Shown here piece by piece: positions 45,380 to 55,890 of a stretch of 64,000 bases of DNA. This stretch comes from Larix sibirica. Its lineage: Eukaryota; Streptophyta; Pinopsida; Pinales; Pinaceae. How positions within the stretch are numbered: the first letter of the stretch is position 1; the number at the start of each line of letters is the position of its first letter. The stretch is from NCBI GenBank assembly GCA_004151065.3, contig NWUY0303990011.1:37488-101487 (forward strand), written 5' to 3'. Position numbers and translations under genes: made by a program. Below the pieces are notes generated by a model, which saw nothing but the letters and a program-made list of their open reading frames with translations, was not told the DNA's origin and made no database searches.

Positions 45380-47360
45380 AGCTTCAACGCTGCATTTCAA
45401 CTAGATTCTATTTATAGCTAACGAAGGAAGGAAAGTGGCAAGCGAGCGGAGTTATTTCAATTTGAAATGAAAAAATGAAGGGTAATTTTCCTAAGACGAT
45501 ATTCGTATGGATATCCTATACTGGATATGGATCTCGCTGAGGGTTTGAAGAGAGGTGACGAGAAAGAAAGATCCTATCCGGACGAGCTAACGATGCCATT
45601 CATGCATAAATAAGGAAATAACACAGTTCCATTTATACTAATTATTTTACTTATTAATGTGATGTGATCCATCGTAAAATAAGATACTTGGGCCTTGAAA
45701 GGAGTGAATCCTGGTGTCACTATCTTGTTCTTTATGGTAAAATAATTCATACTACGGGCATATCTCTCTCGGAGATAGAGACGCGGCACCTGACATATTA
45801 TTATAAAAGTGAGTTTAGAACGTGCAAGAGATCTTTTTTTAATAAAGGTGAAAGAAGAAGATAATATGGTTTCGACCGGAACGAAAGGCGAGAGGAAAAA
45901 GGAAAATGGTAACAATCGGAACGCTATATTAAGCTAGCTAAATTATCATATTATATATATATATATTTTACCAACTAGAATGAGTACCCAGAAATAATAC
46001 TACCGAAGGTTGGGAAGCATGGTTTCTTCATTCTTTCTTAGTTTGAACCGGTTCGACTCTGGCTGACCTTTAAAGTTTAGAAAACAACGATCAAACACAC
46101 GAGAAGGGCCATTGTGTGGGGTTAAAGCCCCAGTAAAAGGACTCCTTTTAAAGGGATCAATCAACTTAGTGGGATAATCAATCAATAGGATAGGTCATAG
46201 TGAGTGAGTTAGAGCGGATGAGTTAGTGTGTTACGGTACACATTTAGAAAGGTAGATTGGAATTGCTTAAGTGAGTATAGGCAAAAAATGTAAAGTGATG
46301 AAACATACAAGCAAGTTCGTTCATTTCCCTTATTGCCTATTTTGTCTATCCTAACTAAATTTGTTGGGCAATTCAACTCAACAGACTCTGTTGTTTACAA
46401 TGTGGAAAAACAGAGATAAATGCCGCAGCAAAAATGCTGTAGCTTACAATAACATAAACTTCATTTTATGGGGGTCACGCGGCTGTTGATAAAAAAGATG
46501 TACGGATCCGTGCGTCTGTCTGAATTACTCCCACGTAGGCTGCACGGCCGAGGCACTTACTGGGAAACGCGTAGACCAAAATATGAATGGATTGGGTTGT
46601 GCAAGGGGTCTAGGCCTGCACACAGGGGTTAGCCCTGATTGTTGGGTGATGTCACATACCTGCAAGCACATAATTTGAATAGGAATGGCTTATGCAACCT
46701 AGAAAAATGGAAAATAGAAAAGTGGAGTCGCTCTTCTGTTGTGGAAAAAATTGTGTGCTAGTGGGTCAAATTATTTCCTCCTTAGAGGTTGCTGCTAAGG
46801 TAAAAGACAATATTAAGTTAGTAAGCATCCAATCAAATAATAAAAGAACCAAATCACGCATATAGCTATCTATAAAGAACAAATTGAAAGCAAACTACAA
46901 ACTATCAAACTATAAGGAAAAATACACATAGCGAATAAACCTTCTCTTTATTGATGGCTCAAAATGACAAGGCCTACGAATGATCACCTGGGCCTAGGAC
47001 AACCCGTTACCCGGGTCGGGAATATGTGATACTACGCTGGGTTCCTGCCCAACCATTACGACACAAGACATAAAAAAAGCTAGGTAGTAGGATAGGTAGG
47101 TGGTGCTTCACGTAGTTGCTTATATACGTTCTTATATTCGACCCTTGCCAATTGCATAGTCAACTTGCTATAAAAACACGTTTGTCTCTCCATGATATCT
47201 AGGCACATGGGGAAATCTTTTATCTCGTTAGTTGGGTTATTCCCGCAGAGCATAATCGTCGGGTGATTTCGTGTGGATGGATTCTCCCGGGGGAGCTGGC
47301 ATTCTATTCGAGCTGGAGTCTTCTAAGGTAAAGAGCTATTAATCGAGCAATCCAAAAGAT
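45380..47360. other. Intergenic sequence, unassigned overlapping frames
   Basis: At 45574-45915 a 113-codon minus-strand frame overlaps a 66-codon plus-strand frame (45664-45864); neither is recognised. An (AT)n run lies at 45952-45968. 46290-46960 has an even composition unlike its neighbours and may be captured foreign DNA; no domain found. Confidence 0.4.
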
Positions 47361-47640
47361 CATGGTGTGGTATCTTCAAAAGGGTAAAAGTGCATTTTCA
47401 AGTAATTCCTCGGTTAAGACGCTTTTTTATATGCTCCCGAACATGCTCAGGCAGGGTTTACCTTTGTTTCCCCTTCTCACTACTCCCTCAGGCAGGTTAA
47501 GGCCTTTTATTTATTCCCCTCAACATTCATACCTCCCCTTCAGGACCGGCTCACTCAGGTAATTATTTTCAGCGGGCCCTTACCTTGCCCCCTAGCGATC
47601 AGCCGGCAGCTCAGTCTTTGGGTGTAATAAATCTAGGGCT
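47361..47640. repeat. Loose CTCAGGCAGG minirepeat
   Basis: GCTCAGGCAGGGTTTACC, CCCTCAGGCAGGTTAAGG, CCTTCAGGACC and TCACTCAGGTAA recur. A 66-codon plus-strand frame lies over them. Confidence 0.45.
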
Positions 47641-49686
47641 CCGTCAGGTCCAAAACAAATCCCCCCCAAGAACAGAGATATAGTATAGTAGCTCGGCTCA
47701 GGCTTTATATAGTTATATATATGCTTGGGCTTGGCTCAGTTCCTGAGAGGAAATCTCCGTAAGCCTTAATATATAAGCCAAAGAGATATAGTGAAAGTTA
47801 AGGTTCCGTAGCCCCCAAGAATAGATATAGTGGAAAGTTGGGCTAGGATAAGTTCAGTCAGGCCAGGTGCCGAACCCGCTACTCAGTATTTGAGGGGAAT
47901 GAATAAAAGGATTGCTATGACCCGCTATAGAGCTCGAGTGACAGGCCATAAATAGCGTAAATAAGCAACCCGCCACAACGGGCCCGCTATCTCTTACTTT
48001 TTGTCGCTGCCCCGGGCCGAGGAAAGCAAGCGGGGAATCCCGGAAAGGGTAAGAAAAGCGCTAAAGGAAAGTAAACTTGGTACTCACAACTGAATGCCTT
48101 TATTCCTGCAAAGATCTCCTTATTCAATCCCGATGATGAACAAAGCGTCTCTTTCGTAGACCAACCACTCCCTCGTAAATACCTTGCAGCTTACTTATGC
48201 TCTTTCCTATACTCATTTTTTTTTATGTCTAATTGGGTGGTAATGTGATGCGGTGGAAGCGGTGGGCAGTGCTGCAGGTGAATTGGTGGTTCTTCCTGTC
48301 AGCTCCCGTGTTGTGACCTGAAAAGTTGACTCGTCCCCTAATTCGGTTTGATTCGTCTGGCCCCTCCCTTTCTGTGGTGGGTAGCGAGCTAATGTCTACC
48401 TGGACGGTTCCTCCTTCAAATATTTCATTATTCCAATCCTTCCGGGTTGTTTGTTCAATGCAAATCCGGGGTGGTGAAGGCGGGTAGTAAAAGTGTTAAT
48501 AGTGCTTACGTATAATTGAAAGAAAGTAAAAGTTGTATCCTCAGAGGTGAGATCAATCAATTAAGGTCAACGAAGACGAGTGAGTTCCTTTTTCAAAGAA
48601 TGGAGACTTAAGGCTTGAACTAGGGCTAGTAGGACTTTAGTTTTTCCACAAGGAAGGCACTCTCTATTAAGGAACTCTACGGCTTAAGATTTCACTTAGA
48701 TTGAACTTAACTAATAAATAGTATATAGCACTACATATAATAACTACAGCTTAAAGACTTGGCTTGGCTTATATCAGTCGGGATGGAAACATTTGTTGCC
48801 TATAGGCTCTATTCAGTGCATTAAGCTCTAGTATGCACCAAGTAGTCTGTGCCAATAGCTGCTAGTCAATCTAGGTATTGATCATGCCGGTAGGAGATCC
48901 TAAGAGGAGATCCAGGTTAAGAATCCCCCCTGGAGCAATGTATTTTATTATTATTATTTTTAGTGTTATCCTCTATTATTATTAGATATATATTCATAAT
49001 TAAACCCTGTCTATGATATATGGCTATGCGCAGCTATGTTAGGTGCTCCATGTGATATGACCGGTATGTCTGTCAATGTATGAGTGCTATTATTTCAGGT
49101 GCTCTATGTGCTGGTGATGTATGGACCCTGTGTTCTGTAGCGGTAAGTGAGGGGTATAGGGGAAAAATATAGGGTATAATAGACTTTACCTTGGCGGACT
49201 TGGGGGTTGCCCACCCGTCAAATCAATCAAGTATTAGAATGGCTGACTTCGTAACCGAATGATGAATCTAAATGAATATAGAAAGTAAAGAGTGAAATAG
49301 TAGGATTGGATGGTTCAATTACTTAAAAAGGCTAGGGGCGGTAGAGGGCATAGAGGGTTCATTGGGCATTTGCCGAGCTAATAATGAATAGCTCCTGCAA
49401 TTGGATTAGTAAACATGTCCGAAGATGACATAAAATCATCTACGATGCATGGTTGTAACTTAACCGTTAGCCCACATCCGACAAACAATAATCATTATAT
49501 CTTTCAGGATCTCGCGAGGCCTATCCATAGTTATACTACTATTATTAGTAGCCTTCATAATGCTCGCTCTTAGCGCTGCCGTAGCATTACTCACCCTTCC
49601 CACCTATCCTGTATCCTTAGCCGGAGGAGTATAAGCAGCGGTCGAAAAAGCCTCCTTTTATGCCGCCGTCCCTGCCTCTGCCATAG
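47641..49686. other. Intergenic sequence with minirepeats, no gene recognised
   Basis: 47670-47850 repeats GAGATATAGT(G)AAAGTTAAGG and CAAGAATAGATATAGTGG words. AGGTGCTCCATGTG (49039) recurs as AGGTGCTCTATGTG (49098). ATTATTATT runs at 48947-48990. No frame with content. Confidence 0.5.
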
Positions 49687-49778
49687 CCAGTTTGTCCTGA
49701 GCCTATCGTTTCTCATTCGGGTCGATTAGCTCAATGATGGAGTTATTTAATCTTATTGCCACGGTAGGGGGGGTCTAG
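49687..49778. repeat. Partner of the 40498-40585 repeat
   Basis: Same order of words as the 40.5-kb copy and same orientation. The G run at its end is also kept. Confidence 0.7.
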
Positions 49779-49948
49779 TGGATTCCGATCAACATATAGT
49801 CTCGCGCTGACGAGGTTACCGTGCTGTGGAGGCGGCTGGCGATAAAATAAAGAGGAAATGCCAAATTTTCATAATCAACTGTATATTTGGAACTCAGGAA
49901 TTGAAGGTCATCCGAGCACCCCTCCCTGCCCTCTTCCGGAATTGGAAG

Positions 49949-49972
49949 GATCAAGATCAAGATCAAGATCAA
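49949..49972. repeat. (GATCAA)4 microsatellite
   Basis: Four perfect GATCAA units. The hexamer keeps both overlapping frames open (DLDLDL on the minus strand, DQDQDQ on the plus strand). Confidence 0.97.
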
Positions 49973-50029
49973 AATAGTAGAATAAATCCAAATAGAATAA
50001 TAAAGGAAAGCCATAACGTGGATATGAGG

Positions 50030-50305
50030 ACAAGCCAAACAAACTAGACAAGCCGGGAAAGCCTGAGAAGAAGAAACAGCAGCCATCGAAGCCACTAGAG
50101 TCTAAGCCAGCTAAGAAGCCGCCATCAGAGAGGCCAGCTGAGCCAGAAAGGAAGCAAGAGAATCCGCACTCCTGGGAGCCAATAAGGTAGTGGAGACAAT
50201 AAGCCCCAGTAAATAATAAGGACGGAGAGCTGCCTAAGCGGCCCGTATTGAAGTAAGATAAGAGAAAGGATATGGACCTGTTTATCTCTCTAATTTGCTC
50301 CTCCC
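50030..50305 (-). repeat. Open-frame repeat, inverted partner of 42057-42390
   Basis: The minus-strand frame (50357-49908, 149 codons, the longest frame in the window) includes NTGRLGSSPSL and a Gly/Phe/Ser-rich segment (SGFDGCCFFFSGFPGL). The frame continues beyond the repeat through the GATCAA microsatellite. The 12-base phase of the GGCTTC.. words explains the composition. Function unknown. Confidence 0.6.
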
Positions 50306-50359
50306 AATTCTCCCTGCATCCACATAGATAAAATAATACAGATGCGTGTCCTTGCATTC

Positions 50360-51400
50360 TGGCTACACCATGCTGCTACTTGATGCCAGGTGGCGATGGA
50401 CGAGAGTAAATGTTGCTTATACTCAAAAAGACAGGTGGCGATCCACTCAATGACAGGTGCAAGTGCTGGTACTCAATACGGGTGGATATGCTTTATCGGT
50501 AATTGCTAGTAGGCCCTGGTTTAAATGCCTGATTGAAATCCAAGTGTTGATTTGATTATGCAATCAATACAGGTTTTGATGCCTTCCTTCTCTGTTTGTG
50601 GACCGATTAGGAGGATGTCTTCTTGTGGGTTTTGGAAACCGATGCACCATGCTTACTTAGAGCTAGTCATAGCTGGGCCGGGATCATCTTGCTATGGATG
50701 GCAAGATTGCTAGATGTGATAATAAACTTGAATAAAATGGACCCTGGGAGAAGGGAAAAGGGCAGCGGGATAGGAGTAGGAAAACGAAACGGTGGCATGC
50801 TTTTACTTATGCTATTATGAATAGATTGAAATACTCGGCTGCTGTTTCACGCTCAGATTGAAAATAGCATCAATTTATATTGATTGATCAATAGATTACC
50901 GGGTTGGGTGGGCGCAGACACTCAGTTTGATGAGTAGACCATATTTCACAAAACCTCCCCTTCTCCCTTATTTGGTCGGGTAAGGTTTGACTGATATCAC
51001 AGCAGTAGTAGTCCCAAGAACAAACTTTTATGGCCTGCGCTCAACCTGTCTGGTCCCACCCCAACAACAAAGCAGGTCTCTTTATACAATTATTCTTATT
51101 GTGCTCCTCCCTGTGAAGTAGTGTTCACCCTGTCGTGGATTAGGTGGGGTTTATTTGGCTGACCGGCTAGCAATGGAGTAGTATTAGCTTACGGGGAAAC
51201 AACTAGTAGTTCTGACACTACAGCTTAAAAAATAGCTTTACTCTATCTTTGGGAAGGTTAACAACTAACTACAGCGAGAAGTATCATTTCTTTTGGAACT
51301 ACACGGACGGAAACAACCTCTTATTCGCTAGGGACACATCCTAAACTTCAGATTGTTTGTTGCACCAGGTAATGCATGGAATATAAGTTGTAAGGTGCAC
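50360..51400. other. Intergenic sequence, no gene recognised
   Basis: A direct duplication of CCAGGTGGCGATGGA/ACAGGTGGCGATCCA occurs at 50386-50440. One hairpin of the TTTGGTC family lies within (50951-50988). No frame with content. Confidence 0.45.
50951..50988. repeat. TTTGGTC hairpin with outer AAACCT/AGGTTT stem
   Basis: AAACCT (50951-50956) pairs with AGGTTT (50983-50988), and CCC (50965-50967) with GGG (50978-50980), around TTATTTGGTC. A bulge separates the two stem parts. Confidence 0.8.
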
Positions 51401-51432
51401 CTTGCCCTCCCTTTGGTCAAGCAAGCCTTTCC
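51401..51432. repeat. 32-bp hairpin repeat, copy 3 (TTTGGTC family)
   Basis: Identical over 32 bases to 16699-16730 and 19683-19714, same orientation. Confidence 0.95.
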
Positions 51433-51439
51433 TCTTCGG

Positions 51440-52005
51440 AACCTTTTTATAACAAGGCTTAAGCTGCTATCGGGGTCCCCTTAAATACCCTAACACCTTT
51501 TTGTAATGCGGGAAAAAAGCTCCTGGGGTTTACAATAGTAAGTACTTGCACCCACTAAGGCAAAATAAGGTAAAGCCCTCCTGCCAGACCCTAATACGAA
51601 TCTACGCTTACCCTTTTTGGAGGTCCGCCCGCTCTCGTGTTCCCTAACGGAGGTTTTACCTTCTTCTCCCTTCGTCAGTAATAAAAATAACAAGAAAACA
51701 AAAGCAAGCATTTATTCATATTTTGGTTAATAAAACAACTTGCATATATTACATGTCACATTTCATATTCATATAGAAAAGATTGTATATAACAATAAAG
51801 GAAAGGAAAATGGGGTCATTTCCGAGGTACGAGGGAGAGGGAATACACCATAAGGGTCGTAGATATGTAATATAATATAGATATGTATTGGTAGATATGC
51901 GAGGAAAACGTAGAGATGCAAGTCCCCCATCCATATGTATATACAAACTAAATAAATCTTTTTTTTCTAGCGATAGCATGGCTAGAAGCCCTTCAGCCTT
52001 AGTCC
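51440..52005. other. Intergenic sequence, no gene recognised
   Basis: Minus-strand frames 51490-51711 (73 codons) and 51749-52096 (115 codons) have no domain. The second overlaps a plus-strand frame and the 52.0-kb repeat. Confidence 0.4.
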
Positions 52006-52105
52006 GTAGAGTAAGCTCCAGAAGGAAGGTCTTGCAGGACTGCCTAAAGGTCTTGCTTTCAGTTATGGGAAAAACGCCCTTATATAGAAGACTCATTTAA
52101 TTCCC
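52006..52105 (+). repeat. Partner of the 9722-9820 inverted repeat
   Basis: Contains CCAGAAGGAAGGTCTTGCAG, AAGGTCTTGCTTT, ACGCCCTTATATAGAAGACT. The plus-strand frame reads RRKVLQDC, as in the minus-strand frame at 9.8 kb. Confidence 0.7.
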
Positions 52106-52150
52106 CGATGAGCAGCTATATGATTTTTTCCTCTGATCCCTAAGATGTTT

Positions 52151-52508
52151 TTACAAAGGCAAAATGAAAATTAGGGAGTTTTTGTAAATTCTGTTCCAAC
52201 TAAACTTATTGCCTGGGCCTAGCAAGGCAGGTTCTTCGGAAACGAGATCAATAGGAGGATCGGACCCGGAATCAAGGAATTGTCTCAATGGATCGAGATA
52301 ATGGGGCCTAGCTTGCCCTTTCTCTTGTTCGGATACAGCTACTGCGGATTGAGAGGCATCGGACCTAGTTGGATGTTCTTACCCGCCGGTAGAGGCTTCA
52401 GAGACTGCTTTATATCTTGGAGTTTCATGGCTTGCTCCCCTCGGTAGCCACACAGGAGCAAGATACCTGGGGAGATAAGTACTAGTTGGGAGGTCATCCC
52501 TGGTGGTT
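52151..52508 (-). other. Unassigned, protein-like reading frame with one stop
   Basis: From a TGA near 52508 to a TAA at 52151-52153, one minus-strand frame stays open for about 118 codons except for a single TAA near 52384. It includes YLAPVWLPRGASHETPRY before the stop and SAVAVSEQEKGQARPHYLD and SDPPIDLVSEEPA after it. It lacks an obvious start codon. Low repetition and balanced composition make it look more like former coding DNA than its neighbours, but I recognise no family. Confidence 0.3.
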
Positions 52509-52509
52509 C

Positions 52510-53995
52510 AGTCCGACTGGCAAGAGCCCATTCTCTTCAAGGGGATTCGAATCCAAATTCTTTCTATTTTACTATTGAACCGGTTGGAAGAGATGAATAG
52601 TTCGCCTCTAGTGCTTACCTCTGATCGATTGATGGAAAGGATTGACTGGGATTCGGAATAAAGATATGGGCAACTGGACCGGGATAGCTCAGCTTAATGG
52701 CTTCTATCGGCACCAGATCCCCAGTATTCTCCAATTGCTGTTAATGAAGGGTCCACCAATTGATATGAAGATGCACCTCCCCTTCGGATGGATGGGAACG
52801 GGAACAGCAGAAGATGACCTGGGAGACGAGGGATCCCGGTCTTTATTCCTTGCTCTACTTACGTCTTTATGAGTGCTGGCTCACTCACGAGGTTGGGTTT
52901 GGCCCACGCCCACCTGCTTCTGCGGTTTAGGGATCATCGGCAGCTGCAAATGTTGGGAGCCTCGAGCGGAGGGAGATAAGTGAAAACATGGATAGGTGTG
53001 CCCTGGGACACGGGAATGGGATAGAGACAAAGAAGATGTTGATTGCTATTCATCCTATATATGCCTCGGAGCAGGAGACCTGGGAGGAAAAATATCTGCT
53101 TTTGAGCTTTCATTCACTCGTATTCCACCCGCTAGGGGCGATAGCAATAGCCGGTCGCCAAGGCGCCACTCGTGCTCTGCTCTGCCCTGCGGATCCGGCG
53201 AATAGAGTAGGCAAGCGAAGCCTTGAAAGTGCTTATCAATAAGTGAGGAAATGAAATCCGCTCGACTAAAAGGTATTATTATCGCTTAGCGCTTGTGCTA
53301 AGGAGAGGAGATAAAAGAGAAAAGTGCTAGGCTAAAGGTTTCACTGCAAGTGAGTGAAAAGCCAAGTACAGGAGAAGGGGCAAGCACCACACTACTACCA
53401 TGAAAAGTCGAAAAGAGCCATGCCCCACTCAAATACATGGCCTCGGAGATATCCCCCTCTGTATCTCCATAGACTGAGCCACGCCATTACTCTCAAATAA
53501 GGCGGCTGGGCTGCATTGGATCGGAGAAGTGTGGGTGGGGCCTCCCCCCGTAGGTAATGGACCTATGACCAGCTGGGTGCAGCAGGATATGAAATCTATT
53601 TCATACCCTCTTCTTCAGTTTCATTCCGTTCCGTCAGTGTAGTTGCTTGGTGGGTTGGCAACATCACTTCCGCTTAAGCTCTGGTTCATTCAGTTTCAAT
53701 CATTTGGCTCAAAAACCTTCCTTCGGTACACATTGAAAAAGCTTGCTGGATGCGCCATGCTTAGCATCCTGGTCAAAGTCCAGTAAAGAGGGCCCCCTTA
53801 TGCTGCTGTTTCTTTCGGCAGACAGAAAGCGAACAGAATATTTCGAACAGAAAGCGGAAAGGTAAAGCGCAAGCCATGCATTATATACGTGCATATCCAA
53901 CCCGTGCATAATCACCACCTCACAAACACTCGGGATGGGATAATGATAGAACGTATATAGATTTCACGCATATGAACTGAACATCTGTATATATT
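52510..53995. other. Intergenic sequence, no gene recognised
   Basis: Frames of 69-84 codons overlap on both strands around 52640-53240 with no domain. A small hairpin CTTAGC-GCTTGT-GCTAAG lies at 53285-53302. Confidence 0.45.
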
Positions 53996-54720
53996 GGCTA
54001 ATACTCCTGGCATCGACGGCTATCGGAGACCCAATGACTGTGCCTCACTCAGTCGGTCCCTCCCGTTCCGCCCGTTCTGTCCGTACTGTCCGTACCGTTT
54101 GTGGGAATGCCCCTATAAAATATGTTTGCCATCAATCAATATATCTCTCTCCAGCCAGGCAAGCATTATAAAATATGTATGGCTGCTATGACTGGCTATG
54201 ATCTAAACTATGTTGACTACATAGACCTACCTTCTTTCTATTTCTGGTATGATTGGCTATTGGAAATTACAACGGGGAAATGAAAACTGGACTATTGGTG
54301 ACCACGGGTTATCAGCGACTACAAGCTATTGGCAATGATACCTGGCAATGACTACTTGGAACTGAATAGAGGTTGTAGCAAAGAGTAGAGCTTCTATAAC
54401 ACATCACTGACAAGAGCTTCTAGCAATGAACCTGGCAATGAGAAAAGGGCAAATACGGCCGGACAAGAGTCCTGGCATCGGCTACCAGTATCGACACTTG
54501 GATCGACACCTACCAGCCATTGAAACCAGGCATGACCTACCAGCGAGTACCGAGAATGCATGGACACCTAGGAGTACCGGCTGGCTATTGTTAACCTCCT
54601 TATTGTTTCCAAAACATTATCCAAGAAGGCATATACTCCTGGCATCGACTCCTGTATGACTAATTGGCACGGGCTATTTCGTTCATGCACTGACAAGAGT
54701 TCTAGCTTAACTGAGTAGAG
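53996..54720. repeat. Degenerate CTGGCATCGACTAC/TGGCAATGACTA minisatellite
   Basis: Words CTCCTGGCATCGAC, CTGGCTATGAT, GGCAATGACTACTTGG, CTTCTAGCAATGA, CCTGGCATCGGCTACC and CTACCAGCGAGTACC recur irregularly, most clearly at 54290-54660. The 77-codon plus-strand frame here follows the repeat. Confidence 0.55.
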
Positions 54721-54724
54721 CATC

Positions 54725-55100
54725 ATTGCTGCGATGAAGGCTGAAGGCTAAAGGTGAAAGGTGACTGGCTCTTGCCCCTCCAAGAATACTTACTCTGGTC
54801 TAGTGACTAATCCAGCTCCTTCCTCAAACTCCTAATCTCTCGATTGAACTATGCTACTCAAAATAGATTATTGTACAATGCTCCTCAAATTGTATATCAA
54901 CGTAAGTAACAATATCTGTATACCTATATGTGTGATATGCTCTCTCTGTGTGAAGGTATAATTGATTTTATTTTGGTTAGGTGGGAAAGGTGAGGCATCT
55001 GTTGTCCTTGGCGAGGTGGGTGTGGGAAGCTACAGGTGAGAGGTTACAGGCTGACATCTGGCTTGGCTGGGCTGAAGGCTCTTGTTGAAAGGCCCTGTTC
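54725..55100. repeat. AAGGCTAAAGGTGAAAGG repeat pieces
   Basis: GAAGGCTGAAGGCTAAAGGTGAAAGGTGACTGG at 54737-54769 (split words) and AGGTGAGAGGTTACAGGCTGAC near 55034 resemble 58500-58625 and 60310-60330. Confidence 0.5.
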
Positions 55101-55590
55101 TTATTTCTTTTACCTTTTTTCTTTCTAATCGAGGGGATTTATCTGCTGCTCCACACTATTCTACGACATTATACAAATACTATTATGCGCGCACGTGTTT
55201 ACTTACGAGCGTGTTAACACCTACTACTCTACCACGGCCTTAGGGGTGATAGGACTAAGGCAAGGTACTAAGGCTTAAGAGCTACTGCTACGACGAGAGC
55301 TAGTTTACTAGGGCTTACTCTAAGGCCTTAGGGCATAGAACTAAGACCAGGTACCAGAAACACTATAACTATATTGCACCTGCCTCCATCAATATGGAAC
55401 CGGGGGAGTCAGCTATATAACTCAAAGAAAGAATAACTTACTATTGAGCCTCGCAGCCTTGTAGCGCACCTCCTCATCTCGCACCTGCCTTATCGCATGA
55501 CAATACCTTCTTTCGAGCAGCCAGCCCCCTATATCGTTAAGTCTTGACAGGAGGACCTATTGAGTGAGGTAAGACCTGTTTACAGTTTCA
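55101..55590. other. Intergenic sequence with CTAAGGC minirepeat
   Basis: 55233-55345 carries CGGCCTTAGGGGTGATAG, GGACTAAGGC, GTACTAAGGCTTAAGAG and CTCTAAGGCCTTAGGGC. The same vocabulary forms 62220-62360. No gene. Confidence 0.5.
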
Positions 55591-55596
55591 TTTACC

Positions 55597-55890
55597 AGTT
55601 ATACCTAGCAACTACAGAAAAAGTCTTGTCATAGTCAACTCCCTCTTTCTGAGAGAATCCTCCGGTAACAAACCTGGCCTTGTACTTTTCATTGCTCCCA
55701 TCAACGACACTCTTGATCTTGCCCAGCCATCTGGAATCAATCACTAATTTACCAATAGGTCTTTTTACTACCTCCCAAACATCATTCTTTAGGATGGAGT
55801 TGTACTCCTATGCCATGGCATCATGCCATCCTGCACTGTAACAAACTCCTCAATGTTGGAAGGATAGGTCTTCTTTTCTGTTTGGAAAAT
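55597..55890 (-). pseudogene. Ty1/copia reverse transcriptase, N-terminal fragment
   Basis: One minus-strand frame reads WHDAMA-stop-EYNSILKNDVWEVV, then DSRWLGKIKS, then GSNEKYKARFV and GGFSQKEGVDYDKTFSVVAR. This is the classic start of the plant copia RT domain (W..AM..E, N.TW.LV, KWVYK.K, G...RYKARLVA.GF.Q..G.DY..TF.PVA). About 80 codons are continuous with only one stop (TAG). A frameshift precedes it, before PSNIEEFVTV. The part after PVAR is lost. It is far from the other retroelement relics and much better preserved. Confidence 0.93.

Noticed and set aside
45574-45915. 113-codon minus-strand frame overlapping a plus-strand frame
   Set aside because: Both strands open in an AT-rich stretch; no domain, no start context.
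46040-46070. GAACCGGTTCGACTC resembles a tRNA T-arm
   Set aside because: It is mostly a local palindrome (GAACCGGTTC); no other tRNA arm is found on either strand.
52679-52760. GGGATAGCTCAGCTT resembles the start of a tRNA
   Set aside because: No anticodon arm, T-arm or matching acceptor strand follows within 90 bases.
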